Positions 34,990-47,334 of a DNA stretch of 64,000 nt are shown in pieces. The stretch's first letter is position 1. The number at the start of each line of letters is the position of its first letter. The position numbers and the translations under genes are program-made. The DNA comes from Prunus persica. Taxonomy: Eukaryota; Streptophyta; Magnoliopsida; Rosales; Rosaceae. The notes below the pieces were generated by a model. The model ran no database searches. It was not told the origin of the DNA and saw nothing but the letters and a program-made list of their open reading frames with translations. The stretch covers positions 15,471,492-15,535,491 of the forward strand of contig NC_034012.1 of NCBI RefSeq assembly GCF_000346465.2, given 5' to 3'.

Positions 34990-37690
34990 GACTTGTATCT
35001 ACACACCCAACTACCGTGTCTAACAAGGAGGATGTATTTGGAAGTGCTTTAAATGTGTCAAAAATAATTTAGATAACCAATCTGCCTTTATTAACAATTG
35101 GAAGAAATAGACAGAATGCTATTTCAGTTAGAGAAACAATTTCTGTGCTACATGAAGAAGCACCTAACAGGTGCTTTCTTCAAAAGCGTTAATGAGGACG
35201 AAACAATGCCTACGAAATCCTACCTGTCCTATGGTCTCGCTAAATCCAATTAAAACGAACATGCACGCTGCTCTGAATCATTCCATGGGTGAAGGAGACA
35301 CATAGGATAAAACTATACTGCGAATGCAGCACACAAATTCTTGTTATTAAAAACAAAACAAAAAGAGGAAAAAAAAAATAGACTCTGATATTAAGAAAGC
35401 TTAAGCTCGGCATCTTAAACAAGCACCATCAACCAAAAACTACTATAAATAAAAAAACTTGTGTCCAACAAGCGTGTACTGCTTTCAGTTGTGCCAAAAG
35501 TGCTTTAAATATATATGTAAAAAAGTAATACTTGGAAAAAATTAGACAACAATGCATTTTCAGTTGGAAAAACAATTTCAGTGCTTCATGAAGAAGCACA
35601 TAATAGGATTCTTCAAAAGCATTTTCAGGTCAATATGCAAAACATAATTGAGTTTCAAATGAAATCGTTTGTCTTTTAGTGAACACGGTACTAGATGCTC
35701 CATATAGAAGTACTTCAAAACAGGCACAAGCGTTTTCTGTCTCCTGATGAGTATCTAGCAAAGCACTACTCCACAATGGCAAAAGGAAAGTAAAAGCACG
35801 GGAATGTTAAGCAGAGAAATATTTGACATGAAAGATTATAACATTCATGAATCATGACATACAACATAGGAACAATGCCGAAAAATGCATACTTCTGCCC
35901 GTCCTATGGTTTTGTTAACTACCCAATAAAGTGAACGTGCATAGTGTTCTGAATCATTCCATGGGAGAAAGAGTAAGATAGGACAAAACTACAACACAAA
36001 TGCACCACCAAAACCCTAGTTAATAAAGAAAAAACAAGTATAATTTTTTTCTTCATAATATCAGTTTGGTTTCCTAGTATGGCTGCCATTCCATTGATAG
36101 AAAAAGAAAAAAGAAAAACATATAGGCTCCAATATTAAGAAAGCCGAAGCTTGGCATATTAGAAACAATCACCATCAGCCAATAAAACTATAAAAACCTC
36201 ATGTCTGACAAAAAGGGTGTATTTTCCAGTGCTGTTATTGTGTCAAAACTGCTTTGAGATAACCAAACACAGTTTTTTAAAAAAAAATTGCCAGAAACAG
36301 ACAACCATGCTTTTTCAGTTAGAGAAACAATTTCAATGTTTAGTGAAGAAGCATGTAAAGGTGCAGTCTTCAGAAGCACGCATAGGTAGTCTTTACAAGC
36401 ATTGTCAGGTGAATAGTTCCAAGGAAATATTTTATGTGCTTTTAGCAAAAACAGTACTAAAAGCTCGATATAGAAGTACTTCAAAACAAGCCAGAGCTTT
36501 TAGCAGAGAACTACTGTACGAAGGCAAAAGGAAAGTAAAAGTATGAAAACATTTAGCAGAGAAATATTTGACACGAAACACTGGCACATTCATGACATAC
36601 AATACAACACTAGGAATGATGATGAATTACACATGAAATCCTGCCTGTCCTATGGTTTTGTTAAACACCAAATAAAATGAACATGTATACTGTTTCGGAT
36701 CATCACATGGGTGAAAGAGACGGATAGGATAAAACTATAATGCAAATGCAGCACAGAAATCCTTGTTAAATTTTTTTTTTTAAGTATAATTGTTTTCTGA
36801 GCATGCCTGCCATTCCTTCCACAGGAGAAAAAAAAAAAAAAAAAACATGCAAACTCTGATATTAAGAAAGCCTAAGCGTGGCATATCAAAAACAAGCACC
36901 ATGAACCAATAAAACTATCAAAAACTCGTCTCCAACAAGAAGCGTGTACTTTAAAGTGCTTTTAAGTGTCAAAACTGCTTTTAGATAAACAAAGATGTTT
37001 GTTTTTTTTTTTAGTAATTGGAAGAAATCGACAACATTGCTTTTTTTGGTTAGAGAAACAATTTCAGTGCTTCATGAAGGAACACCTAACATGTGCATTC
37101 TTTAAAAGAATTGTCAGATCAATGCCAAACATATGTGAATTTGTAATGAAATCGTTACGTGCTATTAGCAAACAAATAACTAGATGCTCCATAGAGAAGT
37201 ACTTCAAAACAGGGCCAAGCTTTTGCTATCGTCTAATGAGTATCTAGCAAAGAACTACTGTACACAGGAAAATGCAAAGTAAAAGTACGAAAACATTGAG
37301 CAGAGACATATTTGACACGAAAACTGTTACATTCAGGACATACAACAACACTAGGACTGACGATGAAAAGCACATACAAAATCCTGGATGTCCTATGGTT
37401 TTGTTAACTACCAAATAGATTGAACATGTATACTATTCTGAATCATTCCATGGGTAGAAGAGAGATAGGATAACACCATAATGCAAATGCAGTACCAAAA
37501 ATCATTGTTAACAAAAGCAAAAAAAAAGGTATAAAATGTATTTGGTTTCTTAATATCAGTTTGTTTCTGAGCATGACTGCCATTCCAATCATTGAAAAAT
37601 AGAGAATAAATACATGAACACTCTACTATTAAGAAAGCCTAAGCTCAGCATATTAAAAATAAACACCATCAACCAATAAAACCATAAAAA
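34990..37690. repeat. Tandem array of about 740-bp units (three full, one partial)
   Basis: The unit end AAGAAAGC(C/T)(T/G)AAGC near 35394, 36139, 36867 and 37632 shows spacings of about 745, 728 and 765 bp. Each unit then has CACCATCA(A/G)CCAATAAAAC, a TC(T/C)(A/G)ACAA(G/A)AAG-type motif, GTGCTTTTAAGTGTCAAAACTGC, CAGTTAGAGAAACAATTTCAG, ACTAGATGCTCCATA(T/G)AGAAGTACTTC and CCTATGGTTTTGTTAAC blocks. The first unit, at 34990-35400, is shorter. A diverged unit lies at 32.08 kb. No protein is encoded; short ORFs inside are chance. The array lies downstream of the F-box gene. Confidence 0.82.
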
Positions 37691-37806
37691 CCTTGTTCAA
37701 TAGTGCATAAACAATACCGGAAAGAAATTCAAACAAACAATAAAGTCTAGAAAGAGATTGAGTGGATTCATCTACTTTACCTCTTCTATCTGCATTTGCC
37801 TTATGC

Positions 37807-38970
37807 TTAAAGTTCTCGATCAGTAATGCCATAGTAATTCGGTGAAACAAGACTCTCCAAGTAGGTTCCTATGCAATCAACATGGGGAAATCCAGGGATT
37901 GATAGATTGCAAAAGCCTTGTTCCTTAAAATTGTACATAACCAATTGCTTCTGGAACACCAACAGATCATGATTTTCCTTCCAAAAACCTGACAGTGATA
38001 ATTCGGAATAAGGGATGGAGATCTTTATCTTAGTCCACGACTGCCCCTCTCCATATTCATTCATGACCCAAAACTCATTATAAGTTCTTTCATCACTACA
38101 ATGTGTTAAACATAGGCAGTCCCTGAAGACCCCCAACACACAATCTCCCGCATCACTGGAATACTCAACCGGCAAAGGAATTTCTCCAGCTTGCTCCTCT
38201 TCTAAAAGGAAAGCTACAATCATGGATGTCTGGTCTGGTGTTTCCATTATCCAATGAAGAGTTCCATTGAGCAGGACAGCATGAAAGGTATATGCCCCAG
38301 AATAGGGAAGTGAACACTCAAGCTCTTCCCATGAACCGGTTTTCAACGAATAGACACAAAACACAAGCATATCGTAAAACACAGCAGAAACCACCTTGTA
38401 ATCATCAGTGGAGTGATCAAATCCAAAACCCAGGTGTTGTATATTATCTGGTGCCTCTGGCAGTTCCTCGGATTCCCCGGTAGTTGGGTTAACCAGATAT
38501 ATCGTCATTGGCATTTCAGCTAGCTTGCACAACAACAAACCATCACAGTAAAACAGGTCTACAACCCTGTAAGATGGTAGGTCACCGCAAACCAATTGGG
38601 CCTCAGGGGCAATCAAATCATCAGCACCATGATCATTATTCTGATTCAGAATTAACTGGTCGAGGTTAACAGAGTAAAGGGAACAACAACCTGGCTCATT
38701 GAAGATGAGTCTTCGTCTTTGGTAGAACACATCATCGTTCTCAGAAGTTTTGTTAAAGTGCATTTTGATAAAATTAGGGTCAGCGATGAGAGCATTCCAT
38801 GGCTTAGATACACACCTGAAGCGGCCCAACGACTTGACCGGCAGCCATGAAAGAATCTCCACTATCAGCTCCCATGGGAGGCTAGGGTTCCCTTTGTCCA
38901 TCAGCTGCTCCGCCATTTTCTTGCGCAGCTTCGTTCTCTCCGGAGCAGACCAAGCGTTCCCCATGGCCAA
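37807..38970 (-). CDS. F-box protein (FBA-type, CPR1/At3g23880-like)
   Basis: An intact ORF of 387 residues. The F-box is near residues 29-72 (PSLPWELIVEILSWLPVKSL, FRCVSKPWNALIADP), which binds SKP1 in an SCF ubiquitin ligase. The C-terminal two thirds has the repeated-strand pattern of F-box-associated (FBA) domains (VDLFYCDGLLLC, LGFGFDHSTDDYKVVSAV, YSLKTGSWEEL, HAVLLNGTLHWI), which recruits substrates. Length fits the family (350-420). The chosen start MAMGNAW could instead be MAEQLMD (residue 19, 38916), since the paralogous pseudogene at 33 kb preserves only the latter. A GTAAAG donor just after the stop suggests a 3'-UTR intron. Substrate is unknown. Confidence 0.93.
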   Translation of the reverse strand: MAMGNAWSAPERTKLRKKMAEQLMDKGNPSLPWELIVEILSWLPVKSLGRFRCVSKPWNALIADPNFIKMHFNKTSENDDVFYQRRRLIFNEPGCCSLYSVNLDQLILNQNNDHGADDLIAPEAQLVCGDLPSYRVVDLFYCDGLLLCKLAEMPMTIYLVNPTTGESEELPEAPDNIQHLGFGFDHSTDDYKVVSAVFYDMLVFCVYSLKTGSWEELECSLPYSGAYTFHAVLLNGTLHWIMETPDQTSMIVAFLLEEEQAGEIPLPVEYSSDAGDCVLGVFRDCLCLTHCSDERTYNEFWVMNEYGEGQSWTKIKISIPYSELSLSGFWKENHDLLVFQKQLVMYNFKEQGFCNLSIPGFPHVDCIGTYLESLVSPNYYGITDREL

Positions 38971-39524
38971 AAGCAGTGTTCCCTTCTTTTTCGCTGGAGA
39001 AAACCAAGCGCTCCCCCAAAACCATCCTCTATGACATAAATCTTCTTCCCCAAAAGTAAAGTAGTCTAATTTGACGCTGGGTGGACCAAATTTTGAGCGG
39101 CCTCTTCAATTGCGTTGGACTCGGTTGTAGACTCGTGACTTTCAAATTGGGCTTCCAGTTGGGCCAAATTTGGGCCTACGTTTATTTCTGTTGAAAGACG
39201 TGGAAACGGATGCACTGTCCCGGTCAATTAACCTAATTCACATCTGCAAGGTGTTTTTTTTAACTGATTTAAAAATTCTAGTAGGTTTTTCAGTTAGATG
39301 TGAAAAACATGTATTCTCTATACTCCCTTCATAAAAGAAGATGGTGTGTTTCGTTTTGTTTCTACTTTAGTCGTGTTACATTTATACATGTAATGAAAAA
39401 GAAAATACATCCAAAAAATATAGTATATAAATGTGTTTCCTAACATTACTCTCTATTTGATGAAACACACGGGATTGATTAAAAAAAACAAAATTTTATT
39501 GAAAGGAAACAAAATTAATTTCCT
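38971..39524. other. 5' flank of the F-box gene
   Basis: AT-rich intergenic DNA; no gene or clear TATA element seen. Confidence 0.4.
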
Positions 39525-39527
39525 TTA

Positions 39528-39885
39528 TGGTGCGTTTGGATGAGGAAAATAAACTTGGGATTTTGACAAAACTCAGAATTTCTAAATTGACATGAACCAA
39601 TTCCGGTGTTTGGATAAAGAAACATAGAAATTTAGAAAATCCCCGTGGAAAAAAAACATGGAATTTGGAGATCATAAATCCCAAGTTTAAATTCTATCTA
39701 AAAGTCGTTATTTCTAAAATCCCAAGAGAGATTGAGTTTAAAAAAAAGATAACTTTACAAATAAATGTTAAATTCCGTGTTTTAAATCAGTCACCCAAAC
39801 AAGAAACTTTACAAATTTTAAAACATCAATTTCCGTCATTTATGAAATCCTTTGTACTTTTAAATTTCCTCATCCAAACACATTG
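39528..39885 (+). mobile_element. Tourist-like MITE, copy 1 (358 bp)
   Basis: Begins TGGTGCGTTTGGATGAGG and ends with its imperfect inverse CCTCATCCAAACACATTG. It is flanked by TTA on both sides (39525-39527 and 39886-39888). TTA duplication plus GTTTGG-type termini indicate a PIF/Harbinger-derived MITE. It has no coding capacity. Confidence 0.88.
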
Positions 39886-39888
39886 TTA

Positions 39889-40240
39889 CGGTGCATTTGG
39901 ATGAGAGAAATAAACTTAGGATTTTGACAAAACTCGGAATTTCTAAATTGACATGAACCAATTCGGATAAAAAAAAACATAGAAATTTAGAAATTCCGCG
40001 TGGAAAAAAACATGGAATTTGGAGATCATAAATCTCAACTTTAAATTTTATTTAAAAGTCGTCATTTCTAAAATTCCGAAGAGAGATTGAGTTTTTAAAA
40101 AAGATAACTTTACAAATAAAGGTTAAATTCCGTGTTTTAAATCCATCACCCAAATAAGAAACTTTACAAATTCTAGGACATTAATTTCCGTCATTTATGA
40201 AATCCTTTGTACTTTTAAATTTCCTCATCTAAACGCACTG
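39889..40240 (+). mobile_element. Tourist-like MITE, copy 2 (352 bp), sharing a TTA with copy 1
   Basis: Begins CGGTGCATTTGGATGAG and ends CTCATCTAAACGCACTG. It is flanked by the shared TTA at 39886-39888 and another at 40241-40243. It aligns over its full length to copy 1 with small indels. Confidence 0.88.
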
Positions 40241-40243
40241 TTA

Positions 40244-40770
40244 TAGATTGTTATTTCCCAATTATTAACGAAAATGTTGTGCCAAGTGCAGGTCCCAAAA
40301 AGAAAAAAAGTTATATGAAAAGTTGACTATAAAAACAAAATACAATGACACTTTCTGAAAGAACTTAACTCAAGAAAAGAAAAAAAAAACAAAAATATGA
40401 GATTGTTTTTGTGATGATCCCACACAGAAGCCCACGGTGCACCAAAATTGGTGTTTGGAACAACCATGCCTTGTATCTATAAATGGCTAAAAAGGCACTT
40501 GTCAAGGTATAATACCATTCAAGATCATCTACAAAGTACTAAAAACCTCATGCCAATAAGACTTCTTTTAAGACATTAGAAAGATGACCAGAGGTTTTGA
40601 GGACAAACACAAATCGGCTTTTGTTTTCTGTAAAGGATCAAAGCGCGATATTGTTTATGACTTCGTGCCTAAGCTGTGACAAAATGTATATATAAAATCT
40701 CTCTTGAATGGCTCATGGTTTCTTTTTACTGCAGAAAGAGGAACAAATGTTGGCGGTGTCTCTTATAACG
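40244..40770. other. Non-coding, no gene seen
   Basis: AT-rich; nothing recognised before the kinase fragment. Confidence 0.4.
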
Positions 40771-41000
40771 TACGTCTGTAGTTTTGGAATGTCTTTTTTT
40801 TTCCTTATGGAAATGGCTGGGAGAAGAAAGAGTTTGAATGCATTTTCAGAGCATTCAAGTCAAATTTGCATTCCCTTATGGTTGTATGTGATCGTATCTG
40901 CGTTATTGTGCATGCATATGAAGCCTAGTGATCATCCTTCTATGGAAAAAGTCATGGATATGCTTGAAGGAGCAATTGAAGCCCTAAAAATGCCTAGCAA
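40771..41000 (+). pseudogene. LRK10L/PR5K-type receptor kinase fragment (kinase C-lobe)
   Basis: The plus frame reads YVCSFGM...LMEMAGRRKSLNAFSEHSSQ and then CMHMKPSDHPSMEKVMDMLEG. These match subdomains IX and XI of LRK10-like receptor kinases: VYSFGM(L), the distinctive MEM(A/V)GGRKN motif, and KPSDRPSM with Arg changed to His. About 25 residues between the two pieces are missing, and no other kinase subdomains or ectodomain are present. It is an orphan fragment, possibly a retained last exon piece. Confidence 0.78.
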
Positions 41001-41736
41001 GTCACATGCCAATATGCAGATTACGGTGCAAGGTCTGCCATGGTTCCAAGAATTCAGCCTCCTCCCAGATTTGGTATATGAGCAGGACCAAAGTTGCAAA
41101 TTTAATTGCTTGAAATGATTCGAAGTTCTGTCCTAATTCTTGTTCACTTGTATTACTCTGCAGCAGCAACTGAGGGGCTAGTTTGATCTAATATGGTTTT
41201 CCCTAATTTTGGAATTGTAGCATGTAGATTGGTATTATTGGGTTAGTGATACAGTTGGTCCATTATTTTTCCATTAGTTTTCCATTAATGGTGTGTTGCT
41301 TAAATCCTGGTTTTCAAGTTTACATTGGAGGTTTTTTTGCCCCAGTTTCTTTCAAGTTTACATTGAACTTGGATGTGACTAGAAATTTATACTCATCTAT
41401 ATACTAAAAGCTTAAAAGGTTATTTGATGAATGAAGTTAAAATGATGACATAAGATGTTTAAGTCATTTGTGCAGTAAAAGCAGTTATTGGACTCCATCT
41501 GAATGAAATTATTGTTAGTAATTATGAGACAAAACCACAGATATTTGATCCAGAAAGTAGATAAAATCCGTTTGTATTTCTAGCTACAAATACAAGAAGA
41601 AAAGACAGAAAAAAAGAAAAAACACAATCAAACCAAATCATATGTTATTCTGTCAACCAGCTCAAAATTCATCTACGATTTTTCTCTCTAAAGCAAAACT
41701 GGAACAAACACGAAAAATACAGGAAACAAAACGATC
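41001..41736. other. 3' flank of CDC48 and of the kinase fragment
   Basis: AT-rich, no gene seen. Confidence 0.4.
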
Positions 41737-44316
<2,580 letters not shown>

Positions 44317-44691
44317 GGCGAGGGAAACTTTTTCTTGTTAGGAAAGGTTTCCTAGTGTTTCTGTAAACATTTTGCACTTTTTACAAGAAAATTTTCCTAC
44401 TTGAATTTAATTTCCGTGTTCAATAAGAACACAGACCAGTGTCCTAATTGAATTAATTTCCGCAACCCATAAGGAGGCGCACCTTCATGTCCATCCCAAA
44501 GATTCCTAATTGCAATAGGTCTACATATTGAGTCCCTGTAGTTTGCTTTGTTTTACATTTAAAAAGCTCTTATAATTTTAATTTTCTCTATCAAAATTTT
44601 GTACTTTACTTCAATTAATACTACCCTCTATGTCCGGTATTTTTATTTTTTTTAATGTTTTCAATTGTAACTATCAAGAAATGTTTTCTTT

Positions 44692-44805
44692 GGCCAACGA
44701 CATCTAGGCCAATAAAAAGGAGTTTGATTTATAGACCAATGGTCTCTGGTTCAAATCCTCATAGAAAAATCAAGAAACTTTGATTTTATATATAAACACT
44801 AAAAG
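44692..44805 (+). mobile_element. SINE, same family as the 7.5-kb copy
   Basis: Starts GGCCAACGACATCTAGGCC like the 7.5-kb element, followed by a B box GGTTCAAATCC at 44751-44761. The 3' end is AT-rich without a clean poly(A). I could not define the flanking duplication. Confidence 0.55.
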
Positions 44806-45126
44806 CTATAAATTGAAGGGAAAACCCCAAAATTGACATGATATGTGAAATATCATTATTATCTTTGCATTATGATTTTTAGAAGAAAGAAAACTTTGAT
44901 GGTAGTGTTGTAATTTTAGATTTTTCAAGGCTTGTATAGCATATTTGGTCTATTTGAACAGTCAAAATGGGCTTTCTTTTTAAGGTAGTGTATGGTTTTG
45001 TCCCCAAAAAAAAAAATTGTATGGCTTTTCTATATTCTAGGCCCTACTTATGGGCTTACATGTGAAAAGCCCTTATTATTTCATGTGCTTAGAGCCCAAG
45101 CCATGTCAGGAAGAGAATTACAAGAG

Positions 45127-45290
45127 CTTTTATAACGAGGAGTTTAAAATGAGGAGCTTATTTGAAGGTTCCAATCCCACCATCAAACCATTTAAAATGT
45201 TTAAGTCCATTGATTTTCTCACATTTGTTGATAATGAGATTGAACCTCTCAAATAAGCTCCCCATTCGAAACTCTTTATTATAGCATTTT
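45127..45290. mobile_element. Foldback MITE-like element
   Basis: The left arm (from about 45131: TATAACGAGGAGTTTAAAAT, then GAGGAGCTTATTTGA-AGGTT) pairs with the reverse complement of the right arm (CAAATAAGCTCCCCATTCG...TTTATTATA, to about 45284). The arms of about 45 bp are separated by about 60 bp, giving a long hairpin. I could not find a duplication. It is non-coding. Confidence 0.65.
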
Positions 45291-45299
45291 CGGAAAATA

Positions 45300-47240
45300 A
45301 CGCATTAGTTTTCAGTTCAGTTGCAGCCATCTCAACTGGTACTACGAACTGAGTACAGCAAAATGAATTTCACAGAACCTTTATCATCAAACTTTATAAC
45401 ACACATAGATTAACTTTAATGAAGCTTTTAAAGAAAGAGAAAGCAAATAAGCAGCAAATGGTGTTCGCCTGACAACAAGAACAAAAATAGTTCAGAAAAG
45501 AATTGCACGTCAAAGTTCAATTTGTAGAAGATCAAAATGCTGGCTCACCAGTTTCTTCATTATTTTTCTCAAATCTTATCTGAAAATTGCATGCTGCAAT
45601 ATGCCCTACTAATTTAATTATTTTGAGACATAACCTATTTAACAGTTGCTGAACTTTTCCCCATGAGTCAAATTCTAGAAACCCAAACGTTATATTTGGT
45701 AGCCAATATAATGTTTCTTTTCTATTTGCTTATATAGAAAATATAAATTAAATGCAAAGTTTGAGACATTTTCCAACAAAGCAGTACTTGTTTTATTTCT
45801 TTTGAATTCTTTAGGATCACCTTTAAAATGAATGATTTCGATAATCATACGATATTATAGAAGAATAAAAGAAAGATGGAGAAAGTAGGAGAAGAAAGTA
45901 CAAATTTATGATAGCAGCTAGGATTCCCCTAATTAAGAAAAACACGAGTTTTGAACTTACATGAGATTGTTTATTGCAGATTGGGTTATATCAGTTAGTT
46001 AAGGCAATGTACTTGATTGGTTGGTCAATGACTAGTACTGAAATAAAACATAATTCGGATGGTTCTAAAATTTTATAAAAATCAATGACTTTGATGGTAA
46101 AAAACAGAATAAAGAAAGATTCAAAATCATTGATCATGACCAAAATCTTTAATTTTGATTATGAAAAACAAAACAAAAATATGATTTCTGAATTGAAATA
46201 AGAAAGTCTTCTGATAAGTACCTAAACTAAAACATATTCCATATGAAAAATGACAAAAATACAATTCATTTGATGTTGAATGACATAATATAATTTGACC
46301 ACAAAAAGGAAGAAGACATAATATAAATAACATGTGCACCACGACAGGGGTATCCCTGTACGAAAAATCCTCTACCTTTTAATCTGTACAGTATCAATGA
46401 GATTATTTACATTCACGTTTTCTACGAAATTTTTTCTTTTTAATTTTTACATAACACTTGAAATTTTTTAAAATTACATGAATACACTTTTTGTAGCTCT
46501 AAATATTCTGCAAATAACTCAATAAATTTGCGGATATAAATTTAACCAACTTAACTGGAACGAATGTATTTCTCAATATCCAAAGAATATCGTTCATATA
46601 AAAAAAATCAATAAATCTGAAACACAACTATCGAATGCTATATTATATTAGTAAAACAAATCTGACCAAACATTCAAAATTTGACCAATGGAAACTGTGA
46701 CGTTTTGGCTCATCCTCATCGTAGCACGTTTTGCCTTTTGGCTTGGAATCTAATACTTGGTTGACCCAAAAAAATGATGAGACTTGCATCTGAACGTAGC
46801 TCCAAATTTCCAGACACACTATTCATCAACCAAATCGAAAGTCGGACGAAAATAATAAAGACAAACCCAACAAGGCTACTTAGAGCATTTCCACCCCAAT
46901 AATATGTTAGGGTTTGGTTGTTTTTGTTTTGACGAAATAGTAGAAATTCATTTGAAGAACAGGACACAAACTCAGGATACAACAGTAAGAATATAGCTCC
47001 GGAAGGATGTTCTTGCAAGGGTTTGGTTGTTTTGTATCATGATTGAGTCTGAAAAGTGGAGTGGTAAAAATAAGAAAAAATTAACTCAATCCAGGTAAAT
47101 TGGGAAACTACAAGTAACTCAATAGAAATATCCTCTTAAGCTGGTTGTTTTCAAACCACAAAGAAACAAGAGAGACCAAGAAACATACATAAAAGCCAAA
47201 GTCAACATCTCTCTTTCTCTTCACCTATCAATGAACACCA
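45300..47240. other. Intergenic, upstream of the receptor kinase
   Basis: AT-rich DNA; no gene or element edge recognised. Confidence 0.4.
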
Positions 47241-47334
47241 AATGTCTTCCACAATAAAAAACATAAACCCAATGACCAAATCCCATCCTCATATGCTTTC
47301 TTCACCAACAGAAACCGCCTCATTTTGTGAAACA

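Noticed and set aside
36217..37247. ORFs of about 100 codons inside the 740-bp tandem array.
   Set aside because: They are not kept in frame between repeat units, so they are chance.
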